Shown here: piece by piece, positions 17,126 to 25,473 of the stretch | How positions within the stretch are numbered: position 1 is the stretch's first letter | How the letters are laid out: each line of letters begins with the position of its first letter | Assembly: GCF_030123245.1 (NCBI RefSeq) | Contig: NZ_CP126101.1 | Coordinates: forward strand, 2,912,501-2,976,500 | Reading direction: 5' to 3' | Origin: Lysinibacillus pakistanensis | Lineage (GTDB): Bacteria; Bacillota; Bacilli; Bacillales_A; Planococcaceae | DNA: 64,000 nt | Notes under the pieces: model-generated | The model's input: the letters and a program-made list of their open reading frames with translations, nothing else | Database searches by the model: none | What the model was told of the DNA's origin: nothing | Translations under genes and position numbers: made by a program

Positions 17126-17147
17126 ACTGCATCCATTTAGATGCAGT
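17126..17147. repeat. right terminator-hairpin copy flanking element B
   Basis: Exact copy of 16424..16445; followed by CTTATTTTTTT on the plus strand. It directly follows the stop codon of the small minus-strand gene at 17149..17256. Confidence 0.85.
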
Positions 17148-17148
17148 C

Positions 17149-17256
17149 TTATTTTTTTCTAATCAGTGTATCCCCAAGAGGAATTCCAACCACAACAACC
17201 AAAACCGTTAGAATTAATAGAGCTCTAAAAATAAAATACGCAACTTCATCGAACAT
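17149..17256 (-). CDS. small single-span membrane protein (35 residues)
   Basis: ATG at 17256 with GGAGAGATACGAG upstream. The peptide begins MFDEVAYFIFRALLILTVLV and continues through a hydrophobic stretch to a short tail GDTLIRKK, giving one membrane span with a positive C-terminus. No family is recognised. A hairpin follows the stop at once. Size and layout resemble the 35-residue protein at 28070..28177, though the sequences differ. Confidence 0.65.
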   Translation of the reverse strand: MFDEVAYFIFRALLILTVLVVVVGIPLGDTLIRKK

Positions 17257-17517
17257 CTCGTATCTCTCCTTCTTTTCTTAATAATCAATTCCTTATATAC
17301 CTAAATTACCTAATCGTTATTGAATTTGTGCTTTATTAGTTTACTCATTAAAAACGTATGTATGCAGTCGTCATTTTTAATTATTTTGTGACCTTCAAAA
17401 ATAGAGCGGGATTGTTTAATAAGTTCATCTTAAACTCCCATGAAAGAACATAATATCTTTCATTTTCTGTGGTGAAGTGCTGATTTTTATGCTATATGGA
17501 TGGCTAATGGGGTGCTA

Positions 17518-17558
17518 ACTCCATTTTGATCAATCTTTTTCAAAATGGAGTGTTTTTT
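17518..17558 (+). terminator. intrinsic terminator
   Basis: Perfect 12-bp stem ACTCCATTTTGA (17518-17529) with TCAAAATGGAGT (17540-17551), then GTTTTTTTG. No plus-strand gene was found upstream of it within 17257..17517. Confidence 0.8.
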
Positions 17559-17591
17559 TGCATTTGTTGATAAATATGGAAAGAGAATTTT

Positions 17592-17954
17592 TTAATCAGT
17601 CTTTATTCTAAAGCTACTTCTTATATGATTAATCAACAATTTTTCCACCTGTGATTTAAGAGCCTGATTAGCATAACGGAGTACTACATCATTACCTGCA
17701 GTAGCAACTTGCACGTCACTAAAGTATTCATCTACTGGCTGCCAACCTACTACTCGTATACGTTTTTGTGCAAGTTCTCGTTTGAGGTTAAAATATTCTT
17801 GCCTTAGATCCTTTAGCAATGAGTCCATCATTGGAAGAAATACCGTTTTCATTTTAAACTGCTCTAATTTACAATAGTCAACCTGCAATGATTTAATTGC
17901 TAGCTCTAACAAAAGATACTTATGAAGTAATTGTCTTTCGTCGGCTTTAATCAT
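17592..17954 (-). CDS. hypothetical protein of the Y-family polymerase operon
   Basis: About 120 residues, mainly helical, beginning MIKADERQLLHKYLLLELAI. No catalytic motif is recognised. The ATG at 17954 overlaps the stop of the YolD-like gene (ATGATTAA), so translation is coupled; longer in-frame starts would overlap that gene more. Its conservation next to YolD is supported inside this window by the decayed paralogue at 15757..15900, which keeps the same order. A role as a polymerase accessory factor is inference from position. Confidence 0.75.
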   Translation of the reverse strand: MIKADERQLLHKYLLLELAIKSLQVDYCKLEQFKMKTVFLPMMDSLLKDLRQEYFNLKRELAQKRIRVVGWQPVDEYFSDVQVATAGNDVVLRYANQALKSQVEKLLINHIRSSFRIKTD

Positions 17955-18282
17955 AGTAATCAGCATCCAGTTGAGCTGATTGAATACTTTGGATTGGAAT
18001 ACTTTTTGTTTTAAGTAGTGTTTCAAGTATGAGTTCATTAGTATTCATCGATTTAATTATTCCAGTCCATTGTGTGATTTTGCAGTCCTTCCACACGTCT
18101 AATTTTATGTCCAGTTGCTGATTAAAAGCTTGATCAATTGTTTTTTGTAGTTCTTCCAGTTCCCACTCAGTCAATTCTCTTGGCTGCTCTGTACGCCCTT
18201 GTTGTTTATACTCTCTAAGAAGCTCTAAATGCTCCGGCAACATCATCGATGCCCATTTAATATTACCTCTGTCTTGTATCAT
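17947..18282 (-). CDS. YolD-like family protein
   Basis: A 111-residue soluble protein of the YolD-like family, found beside uvrX/yqjW-type polymerases. Typical blocks are DRGNIKWASMMLPEHLELLR at the N-terminus, TEWELEELQ in the middle, and WTGIIKSMN near the end. ATG at 18282 has AGGAGTGATT upstream. It lies 13 bases after the polymerase stop and overlaps the next gene. YolD-like proteins are proposed relatives of UmuD-type accessory factors; the exact function is unproven. Confidence 0.9.
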   Translation of the reverse strand: MIQDRGNIKWASMMLPEHLELLREYKQQGRTEQPRELTEWELEELQKTIDQAFNQQLDIKLDVWKDCKITQWTGIIKSMNTNELILETLLKTKSIPIQSIQSAQLDADYYD

Positions 18283-18295
18283 TAATAAATCACTC

Positions 18296-19555
18296 CTATG
18301 CCAAATGACCACCAACTAAGCGATCTCGATTAATAGCTGTACCAGCCTTTGTGAAAGAAACGGCTCTTAATATTGAGGTAGCTCCAAACCTGTTGCGTAT
18401 TGCATCCATTGTAGGGCCGATTATTTGACGCTGCGGCTTACGATCATCGAATAAATCTAATTGGATACTATGCTCTCTTTCCAGGTTAGATATTCGAACA
18501 GATAACTGCCGAGCTGGTTCACCTGCAAAATGTTTATCCAGTAATTCAAGACAGGTTTTATACATTACAAGTGTTTCGCTTGTTGGTACGGCAATTGTTT
18601 TAGACCGATGAAACCCTTTGGTCATGGCGTTTCGACTATAAGAAAGACCAATACTAATTGTACGACCCACATAACCTGCATCCCGCATTCGCTTCATTAC
18701 GTCCTCACACATTTCAAGGAGCACTACCGAGATTTCTTTTCGTGTGTGATAATCCCTCATCAGCATTTGACCCTTCCCAAAACTTAAAGCTCCGTTTGTT
18801 ATTAACGGCTCCCCTAATTTGGATAGATCTATTCCCCATGCATGGTGATAGAGTTGATTGCCCATTACACCAAAGTGCTTTTCTAATTCTTTTAGATTTG
18901 TATTAGCCAAACCACCGACTGTTTGTATACCCATAGCATTTAGATTGGCTTCCATTCGTTTTCCTATGCCCCACATTTCGGATAGAGGTCGTACAGGCCA
19001 TAATTTCTTTGGAATATCCTCATAAGCCCATTTGGCAAAACCTGTTTTCTTTGCTTCAAGGTCTAAAGCTAGTTTGGCTATTAACATATTTGGTCCCATA
19101 CCTACTGCACTAGGTATATTAAATTGGTCAAGAATAGCCCTTTGTATTTCCTTAGCCGTTTCTTCAGGTGAACCCCAAAGCTTTTCAGTGCCGGTTAAAT
19201 CAACAAAGCTTTCGTCTACACTATACACATGTATAGCATCAACTGGGACGTAATTAGAGATTAATTTTGTAATCGTCATCGACATTTGAATAAAAAAACC
19301 CATTTTAGGCTCAAACAATCTAATGTCAGGATGTTTAGGTATTTCATAACGACGACTACCAGTTTTGATACTAAATTTTTCTTTCATTAAGGGGGATGCA
19401 GCAAGCACTACGCTACCTGGTTGATCAAAATTTGCTACTACTGCAACTGGAGTTTTTAAAATATCTAGCCCATGTAACATCGCTACGATACTAGCGTAAA
19501 AGCATTTCATATCGATACACATAATAGGTCTGTTGGGCATGCTCTCATAATTCAT
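18296..19555 (-). CDS. Y-family DNA polymerase (UvrX/YqjW type)
   Basis: A 419-residue error-prone translesion polymerase. The catalytic acids are visible in CIDMKCFYAS (N-terminal Asp) and SVDESFVDLTG (Asp-Glu pair); the helix-hairpin-helix region GIGKRMEANLNAMGIQTVG and the little-finger domain follow. It resembles B. subtilis UvrX and YqjW more than DinB. Its ATG overlaps the stop of the upstream 73-residue gene by four bases. The operon promoter carries two LexA-like boxes, so SOS induction is expected. Confidence 0.93.
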   Translation of the reverse strand: MNYESMPNRPIMCIDMKCFYASIVAMLHGLDILKTPVAVVANFDQPGSVVLAASPLMKEKFSIKTGSRRYEIPKHPDIRLFEPKMGFFIQMSMTITKLISNYVPVDAIHVYSVDESFVDLTGTEKLWGSPEETAKEIQRAILDQFNIPSAVGMGPNMLIAKLALDLEAKKTGFAKWAYEDIPKKLWPVRPLSEMWGIGKRMEANLNAMGIQTVGGLANTNLKELEKHFGVMGNQLYHHAWGIDLSKLGEPLITNGALSFGKGQMLMRDYHTRKEISVVLLEMCEDVMKRMRDAGYVGRTISIGLSYSRNAMTKGFHRSKTIAVPTSETLVMYKTCLELLDKHFAGEPARQLSVRISNLEREHSIQLDLFDDRKPQRQIIGPTMDAIRNRFGATSILRAVSFTKAGTAINRDRLVGGHLA

Positions 19556-19773
19556 ACAACTTCACGTCCCCTACTAACAAAAGGAATAACGGCTAGAACG
19601 TTACTGATCAAAAAAGTACGTTTGGCATGTCTGGTAAAACAAAATGCTTGAAATGAATCACCAACAATTTTAATGACTTTTACACGCCTTTTTGTAATGG
19701 AACCATCTTTCGCTACATACATCATGTTCACTAATTGATTACGTTGCATGGCTTTAATCAGTTGCTCTCTCAT
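19552..19773 (-). CDS. small WYL-like protein heading the polymerase operon
   Basis: A 73-residue basic protein, MREQLIKAMQRNQLVNMMYV..., with strands ending in FCFTRHAKRTFLISNVLAV. The pattern of strand, FCF, helix, FLISNVLA resembles the core of a WYL domain without a DNA-binding part; similar short proteins precede uvrX-type genes in bacilli. GGGAGGG lies upstream of ATG 19773. It overlaps the polymerase start by ATGA. Ligand or role is unknown. Confidence 0.75.
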   Translation of the reverse strand: MREQLIKAMQRNQLVNMMYVAKDGSITKRRVKVIKIVGDSFQAFCFTRHAKRTFLISNVLAVIPFVSRGREVV

Positions 19774-19931
19774 CGTAATTCCCTCCCATTACCTCTCGTA
19801 ATTTCAATATTTCACCACTATATACCAATAAGATTAGATTGGGATATACACATCATACTGGCTATTTGTTGACGCTACATTACCTTTATTAACTATTCTT
19901 TCACCTTTTCTTTCCTCCTCAAAAACCAACA

Positions 19932-19972
19932 CAGAACAGGTGTTTGTTTTTTCATTATACGCACGTACGTTC
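19932..19972 (-). promoter_or_regulatory. SOS promoter of the polymerase operon (two LexA-like boxes)
   Basis: AGAACAGGTGTTTG (19932-19945) matches 13 of 14 positions of the Bacillus LexA consensus, and CGCACGTACGTTCT (19959-19972) matches 12 of 14. A minus-strand TATAAT (19953-19958) lies between them, directed at the gene starting at 19773. The rest of 19774..20105 shows no gene. Confidence 0.65.
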
Positions 19973-20105
19973 TTAATTAGAAGTGGTAATTTTAGCTAAT
20001 TTGATCTTTTAACGCGGAAACCAAACATAGGCTTTTGTTTAAGCCTAAAATAACTTTGTACATATGCTTATGATGAGTATTTCATTTTGATTTAGAAGGG
20101 ATGTC

Positions 20106-20774
20106 ATTATTAGTTCAACAATTGATTATACGTCACCGTCTACACAGTTCACTTTTGATGTCAATAAAAGTACGCTATTTAAAAAAGATAATCGAAATTA
20201 TATAAATGTTCTTGGAGTAGAACAATTAAATACATTGGAAAATGTGTCCTTGCTTGATATTTTTCTAAGTAAAGACAATGTGATTGAACCACATTATCAT
20301 CAAAATGCAGGAGAGCTTATCTATTGTATTGCTGGTGCAGCTATCATATCTATACTGAATCCTTTTACCAAGAAACTTCAAAACTATCCTATAGAACCAG
20401 GTCAAGTGGCAAATGTACCACAGGGCTGGTGGCATTATGAGGTGGCTACTGAGGATGACACGCATTTACTAGCTATTTTTGATGCCCCAACCCCTGAGGT
20501 TATTTTAGGCTCAGATATATTAAGATTTACACCTTCTAATATTATGGCTCACACTTATTGCTTAGATGAAAATCGGTGGAAAAAAGCTATAGCACCGGTT
20601 GTACCATCAACATATATTGGACCAGCCAAAGATTGTAATCGTGTAAAATCAGCTTCTGATAAACCAAAAGATTCTCATCATCATAAACACAAGTATCAAT
20701 ATCCACAGTATACAAATCCGTATTCATGCCCACACCGTAGCCCATATATGTATCCATATGGCTCCTATTACTAA
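20106..20774 (+). CDS. cupin domain protein with coat-like His/Tyr-rich tail
   Basis: A cupin with metal-site motif HYHQNAGELIYCIAG and second motif PQGWWHYEV. The C-terminal ~40 residues are rich in His, Tyr and Pro (HHHKHKYQYPQY...SPYMYPYGSYY), as in spore coat proteins. The only standard start in frame is TTG at 20235, which would cut about 43 residues of convincing sequence (SPSTQFTFDVNKSTLF...). The frame is open from 20091 and AGAAGGGATG precedes ATT codons at 20106 and 20109, so an AUU start is proposed. About 222 residues. Confidence 0.7.
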   Translation: MISSTIDYTSPSTQFTFDVNKSTLFKKDNRNYINVLGVEQLNTLENVSLLDIFLSKDNVIEPHYHQNAGELIYCIAGAAIISILNPFTKKLQNYPIEPGQVANVPQGWWHYEVATEDDTHLLAIFDAPTPEVILGSDILRFTPSNIMAHTYCLDENRWKKAIAPVVPSTYIGPAKDCNRVKSASDKPKDSHHHKHKYQYPQYTNPYSCPHRSPYMYPYGSYY

Positions 20775-20892
20775 ACAATAAAGTAGGAGCACTCAAGGAT
20801 ACCAACTTTACACATTCTGTCGCATAAAAATAAATAAAAAGGAAATCTTATATATAAAAGTCGCTTTGTTTTTACTAAATGAGGTGTAGAGA

Positions 20893-21189
20893 ATGGAATT
20901 ATTTCCACTGATCCATACAAATTTTTGGGATGCTGTGATAGCCGTTCCAGCCGTTTTACTTATTACACAGCTAATTAAGGTATTTATGCATGTTCAGCCT
21001 AAATATGTTCCAGCAATTGCCCTTACTATCGGCTTGATTATTTCTATCTTCATAAGCCATCGACATAGTCTTCTTGCAGGCGTATTTATGGGCTTTTTTT
21101 ATGGGTATGCAGCAATTGGAAACTTTGCCGCATTGAAAACAACCATTAATAGCTATAAAAATAAGAAGAAAAATAACCCTTCAATGTAA
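20893..21189 (+). CDS. small membrane protein, holin-like layout
   Basis: A 98-residue protein with three hydrophobic segments (about 12-28, 40-54, 62-80) and a lysine-rich tail, MELFPLIHTNFWDAV at the start. GAGGTG precedes ATG 20893. Similar small proteins occur near DUF3231 genes in spore formers, but no named family is certain. It is followed within 75 bases by the DUF3231 gene on the same strand. Confidence 0.7.
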   Translation: MELFPLIHTNFWDAVIAVPAVLLITQLIKVFMHVQPKYVPAIALTIGLIISIFISHRHSLLAGVFMGFFYGYAAIGNFAALKTTINSYKNKKKNNPSM

Positions 21190-21263
21190 ATAAATGATTA
21201 AAATATCAATTTGAAACACATCCTAATTTTAAACAAATGCGATGAGGATTAGGAAGTGTAATT

Positions 21264-21752
21264 ATGGAATTGGTAAATAATAATTTAGAGTCATTACGTT
21301 TTAAGGAAATTTTTCATATTTGGACACAGCTTGGTGTTAATAATAGCTATATAGCGTCCAATCATGCATTTTTTAAACATGTTGTCGATAAAAATCTGAA
21401 GGTGATTATCGTAGAATTTATTCAATGTTTAAAGGAGGAAAATAAGCAACTACAAGCTTTATTAAAGGACAATGGTGTGCTCGCTCCTTCTGCATCTATT
21501 GAATATAAAAAATTAAAAATGGGAGATATACGAGGGAAAACGGCCATCAATGATACTGAAATCAGTGCCATCCTATCGATGAATATTGCTTCCTCATTTA
21601 TTTCAGTTAGCCAATCCTTTGAAAAAGCTGTAAAAAAGAAATACGTGTCAAAATATAGGGAGCTTCATATGAGATATGCTATATTAGGTGCTAAGCTCAT
21701 ACAGTTAAGCAAGGACAAAGGTTGGTTACTAGCTCCAGCAGCAAATAGATAA
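21264..21752 (+). CDS. DUF3231 family protein
   Basis: A 162-residue helical, cytosolic protein. It has the DUF3231 pattern: LRFKEIFHIWTQLGVNNSYIA, then FIQCLKEENKQLQALLKDNGV (the LL..NG(I/V) block) and a C-terminal YAILGAKLIQLSKDKGWL. Longer homologues in bacilli carry two such domains and are often associated with sporulation; this is a single-domain version. AGGAAGTG precedes ATG 21264. A terminator hairpin follows two bases after the stop. Confidence 0.88.
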   Translation: MELVNNNLESLRFKEIFHIWTQLGVNNSYIASNHAFFKHVVDKNLKVIIVEFIQCLKEENKQLQALLKDNGVLAPSASIEYKKLKMGDIRGKTAINDTEISAILSMNIASSFISVSQSFEKAVKKKYVSKYRELHMRYAILGAKLIQLSKDKGWLLAPAANR

Positions 21753-21753
21753 A

Positions 21754-21786
21754 ACAAGCTCTCGTTTCAAAAAAACGAGAGCTTGT
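21754..21786. terminator. intrinsic terminator of the DUF3231 gene
   Basis: ACAAGCTCTCGTTT (21754-21767) pairs perfectly with AAACGAGAGCTTGT (21773-21786). A repeat-family end (CATGCTGTTGAAAAACTA) begins at the very next base, 21787, so the normal T-run is replaced by the element. Confidence 0.85.
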
Positions 21787-21975
21787 CATGCTGTTGAAAA
21801 ACTATTATGTCCACAAAAGTCAAGGCATGACGAAATTGATCTCTGCTCTGACTAAGTGCTTTTCCGGGGGCGTCCGATGAGCTGCTTGGGCAACAGATGT
21901 TTTTGCACGAAAGCGAAGCGGTAGCAGCAAAGCGATTAGCCTCGAACAAAAATCACCCTCATTTTGAATTCCTTG
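21787..21975. mobile_element. decayed, internally deleted copy C of the MITE-like element
   Basis: Starts with CATGCTGTTGAAAAACTATT, the same end as copy B, and continues with its palindromic half (CTGACTAAGTGCTTTTCCGG...). It then switches to a segment like the 47-bp minisatellite unit (CAGATGTTTTTGCACGAAAG) and resumes with the other outer half (GCGATTAGCCTCGAAC). The right end is eroded and no second hairpin copy is visible. It lies between convergent genes. Confidence 0.65.
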
Positions 21976-21996
21976 ATCATTTTCTTTTATCACCTA

Positions 21997-24603
21997 TTAT
22001 CTAGTTCTCACAAAAAATAGCTTATACCACTGATTAACAAGGAATGGTAGAACAGACAGACTATAAATAAAACCTAATTGTGCCAAACTTAATGTAGCAA
22101 CCTCAAAAACGCCTGTAAGCATTGGCATAAATAATACGGCATGTAAGCTTAAAAAGCCAATAAAAAATGCCACCCAAGTATATTTATTAGAAAATACGCC
22201 AATGGTAAAAATAGATTCTTTTGATCTAGAGTTAAAACCATGAACTAATCGTGATAAACATAATGTAGTAAATGCCATCGTGCTCGCAGTTAAAGTATCA
22301 CCCGTTGACAATCCAATTTCAAAGGCAATAATGGTCGAGATGGCAATTAATATCCCTTCAAGCACCACCTGCGTGGTAAATACTTTATTCAATAACGGTT
22401 GATGGATATCCCGAGGCTTGTCCTTCATTGTTTTTTTGTTATTTGGCTCTAGACCAATTGCAATAGCCGGTAAGCTATCCGTCAACAAGTTAATAAACAA
22501 GAGATGCACAGGTGCAAAGGGCACTGGTAAGCCTAAAATAGTGGCATATAACACAACAAAAATGGCACCTGCATTCCCCGATAATAAGAACAAAATAGCG
22601 TTTTTAATATTCGTATAAATACTTCTGCCATTTGCAATAGCCTTGACAATCGTTGAAAAATTATCATCGGTTAAAATCATTGAGGAGGCATCTTTAGCTA
22701 CTTCTGTGCCTGTAATGCCCATCGCCACACCAATATCGGCTTGCTTTAGGGCAGGACCATCATTAACGCCATCTCCAGTCATGGCAACGACCTTCCCTGA
22801 ATCTTGCCATGCTTTTACAATGCGAATTTTTTGCTCTGGTGTGACACGTGCATAAACTGAAAAATCTTTCACCTTTTCCTGCAGTTGTTGATCTGTTAAA
22901 CTTGCAATTTCATGCCCCTCAATCGCCTCTGAAGGATCTTTTAAAATGCCAATTTGCGTGGCGATAGAAGTCGCCGTTATTTTATGATCCCCAGTAATCA
23001 TTACTGGCTTTATACCAGCCTTTATACAATTTTCAACAGCATCTTTGGATTCTTTTCTTGGTGGATCCATCATAGCGACAAGCCCCACAAAGATTAAATC
23101 TCGTTCAGCTCTGACATTGATAGCTTGTCTATCCCTTACCTCCTTATAGGCAATGGCTAGTACCCTTAGCCCATTCATAGAGAAATCACGATTCGCTGCT
23201 TCAATTTTTTGACGATGGTGCGGTTTCATATCAAGAATTCCTGCAGATGTTTGAATTTTTACGACTTTAGGTAAAAGAACATCTACTGCTCCTTTGGTTA
23301 TCATAATTGATTGCTGATCCATCCTATTTACAGTACTCATCAGCTTTCTATCTGAATCAAAAGGAATTTCCGCTATTCTTGGATAACGTTCCCTAATAAT
23401 GGCTTCATCAAAGCCATATTGCTTCCCCAATTTCACAAGAGCAATTTCAGTAGGGTCACCTATTTCCTTTCGATTTCTTTCCACCGCATCATTACATAGT
23501 AATCCCTTGATAATTAAATCTTTCTCGACTGTATTCGTTGTGTGTAGCCAATCATGTGGAATCACTTTTTGGTCTACATAGACCTCTTGAACCACCATTT
23601 TATTTTCAGTTAATGTGCCGGTTTTATCCGAACAAATAACGGATACACTTCCCAAGCTTTCAACGGCATAGAGCTTTCGTATAATAGCATTTTCCTTAGC
23701 CATTTTTTGCGTACCAAAAGCCAATACGATGGTAACAATTGAACTTAAAGCCTCTGGAATTGCTGCAACTGCAAGCGATACAGCAAACATAAACGATTCT
23801 ACTAGTGCTCGTCCACGAAACAGGTCAATTATAAAAATGGCTAAACAGATTAATGTAATACCTAAAGCTAATTTTTCTCCAAATTGATCTAAACTTATTT
23901 GTAGAGGTGTCTTCTTTTCTTTCGCCGTATCTAATAGATTGGCAATTTTACCGATTTCAGTTTGCATGCCAATCGCTGTAACCATGACAATACCACGCCC
24001 ATTGGTCACAAAGCTTCCAGAGTACACCATATTTTTTTTATCAGCCACTGTGACATTGCTATCCCTGATTGGATCGATATGTTTGGCCACAGCAATGGAT
24101 TCACCCGTTAAAGAGCTTTCATTGATATGCAAATTATGGCTTTCTAATAATCGCCCATCTGCATTGATATAATCACCAGCCTCCAAATACAGAAGATCAC
24201 CAACGACTATATCTTCCGAAGAAATCTCTATTAGCTGATTATTGCGCATAACTTTGGCAATTGGAGAGGTTAATGCTTTTAAGTTATCCAAAGATTGTTC
24301 AGCCTTGACATGTTGTACAGTGCCTAGAATTGAATTTAAAATAACAACAACCATGATAACAATTGTACTTTCTACTTCCCCTAATAAAAAAGAAACGAAT
24401 GCAGCAATGATTAAAATAATCACTAATAAATCTTTAAACTGACCAAGGAAAACGGCTATAGTACTTGTCTTTTTCCCTTCCTCCAATACATTATAGCCAT
24501 AAACTTCCTGTCTCTTTTGAACGTCATAATCACTCAATCCTTGTTCTGTTACATTCAATGTTTTCATAACTTCAGCTGATGACTGTTGATGATACTCTGA
24601 CAT
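21997..24603 (-). CDS. P-type cation-transporting ATPase, Ca2+ type
   Basis: An 868-residue type II P-type ATPase that uses ATP to pump cations, probably Ca2+, across the membrane. Visible in order: actuator loop TGES (166-169), M4 motif PEAL (283-286), phosphorylation motif with Asp326 in DKTGTLT, nucleotide-binding domain with GDPTEIAL, hinge TGDGVND, and an M5-M6 region with NLLTDSLPAIAIGLEP. Length and motifs match YloB/PMR1-like pumps. ATG at 24603 follows GGAGGGGG. It appears monocistronic. Confidence 0.93.
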   Translation of the reverse strand: MSEYHQQSSAEVMKTLNVTEQGLSDYDVQKRQEVYGYNVLEEGKKTSTIAVFLGQFKDLLVIILIIAAFVSFLLGEVESTIVIMVVVILNSILGTVQHVKAEQSLDNLKALTSPIAKVMRNNQLIEISSEDIVVGDLLYLEAGDYINADGRLLESHNLHINESSLTGESIAVAKHIDPIRDSNVTVADKKNMVYSGSFVTNGRGIVMVTAIGMQTEIGKIANLLDTAKEKKTPLQISLDQFGEKLALGITLICLAIFIIDLFRGRALVESFMFAVSLAVAAIPEALSSIVTIVLAFGTQKMAKENAIIRKLYAVESLGSVSVICSDKTGTLTENKMVVQEVYVDQKVIPHDWLHTTNTVEKDLIIKGLLCNDAVERNRKEIGDPTEIALVKLGKQYGFDEAIIRERYPRIAEIPFDSDRKLMSTVNRMDQQSIMITKGAVDVLLPKVVKIQTSAGILDMKPHHRQKIEAANRDFSMNGLRVLAIAYKEVRDRQAINVRAERDLIFVGLVAMMDPPRKESKDAVENCIKAGIKPVMITGDHKITATSIATQIGILKDPSEAIEGHEIASLTDQQLQEKVKDFSVYARVTPEQKIRIVKAWQDSGKVVAMTGDGVNDGPALKQADIGVAMGITGTEVAKDASSMILTDDNFSTIVKAIANGRSIYTNIKNAILFLLSGNAGAIFVVLYATILGLPVPFAPVHLLFINLLTDSLPAIAIGLEPNNKKTMKDKPRDIHQPLLNKVFTTQVVLEGILIAISTIIAFEIGLSTGDTLTASTMAFTTLCLSRLVHGFNSRSKESIFTIGVFSNKYTWVAFFIGFLSLHAVLFMPMLTGVFEVATLSLAQLGFIYSLSVLPFLVNQWYKLFFVRTR

Positions 24604-25017
24604 TCGATTCCCCCTCCATTTGAAATGATTAGACGAGCCGTACCCTTTTTAAAGCTTATTATGCTAAATCCCCTCTCACTGACTAGCAATTCAGGAGAAT
24701 AGTTTATTAGTGGCTCTATCCCTTTTAATAGGTAAAATTTTTGTTTTTTGGCGTTTCCTCTTAAAGCTAATAAGATTTAGATTCTCATCAGTAGTTTTCT
24801 TTCAACTAATATCAAAAAATAGTATTACATTAGCCGGATCTCTATCTCCTTGAGCCCCTAAAATACTTTAACTACAACAATCTATTCCTTGTCCTATTCC
24901 AGTATGATAATAATCAATAGAGAAATTAATTATTTATTTGATAGCTGAACGATACGCCATAACAATTTGAGCAGTAGTCAACTAATATTCGCCATGAATA
25001 TCGTATCCATACAAAAA
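24604..25017. other. intergenic region, no gene seen
   Basis: About 410 AT-rich bases upstream of the ATPase gene. They should contain its promoter, but no convincing -35/-10 pair or operator stands out, and no ORF has a ribosome site. Confidence 0.4.
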
Positions 25018-25049
25018 AGGCATTTGGAATATGGCTACTCCAAATGCCT
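25018..25049 (-). terminator. intrinsic terminator of the 25081..25365 gene
   Basis: AGGCATTTGGA (25018-25028) pairs with TCCAAATGCCT (25039-25049); the minus strand continues with TTTTTTG. Confidence 0.9.
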
Positions 25050-25080
25050 CAATCACATGCATAGATTCTCCCAAAGGACA

Positions 25081-25365
25081 TTATTTTAACTGCTTCTCTT
25101 TATTCGCCACTAGTAAATAATCAAGTGCACTCATTCTAGTGAGTTTATGTGTAAACTTTATGGCATCAGCTTGAGAATCAAACATAAAGTTTTCGAGTTC
25201 GTCTGTTGGTATATATTGATTGGCGATTTTTCTTTTTAGTTTGCGGACAGATAAAGTATGTGAATCCTCTTCATACAAAACAATAGCACCCACATTTCGA
25301 TAAAACGTCTGATCAATTGTTGCAACTACTTTGACATTTTTAAATTCTGTTAAATCTATCTGCAT
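25081..25365 (-). CDS. hypothetical protein (94 residues)
   Basis: A soluble 94-residue protein beginning MQIDLTEFKNVKVVATIDQT, with alternating strands, then an amphipathic C-terminal helix (FDSQADAIKFTHKLTRMSALDYLLVANKEKQLK). No family is recognised and no catalytic pattern is visible. A GGGAGG site (CCTCCC on the plus strand) precedes ATG 25365. It is a single-gene unit with its own terminator, about 110 bases from the end of the MFS gene. Confidence 0.7.
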   Translation of the reverse strand: MQIDLTEFKNVKVVATIDQTFYRNVGAIVLYEEDSHTLSVRKLKRKIANQYIPTDELENFMFDSQADAIKFTHKLTRMSALDYLLVANKEKQLK

Positions 25366-25473
25366 ATATTTACCAACCTCCCTTACACTTACATTCTATC
25401 TCTAGCTATGATTGTCCTTCTTTTCAAATGACTTTTTTGGTCATTTTCCCCAAAACTAGATATATAAAAATTT

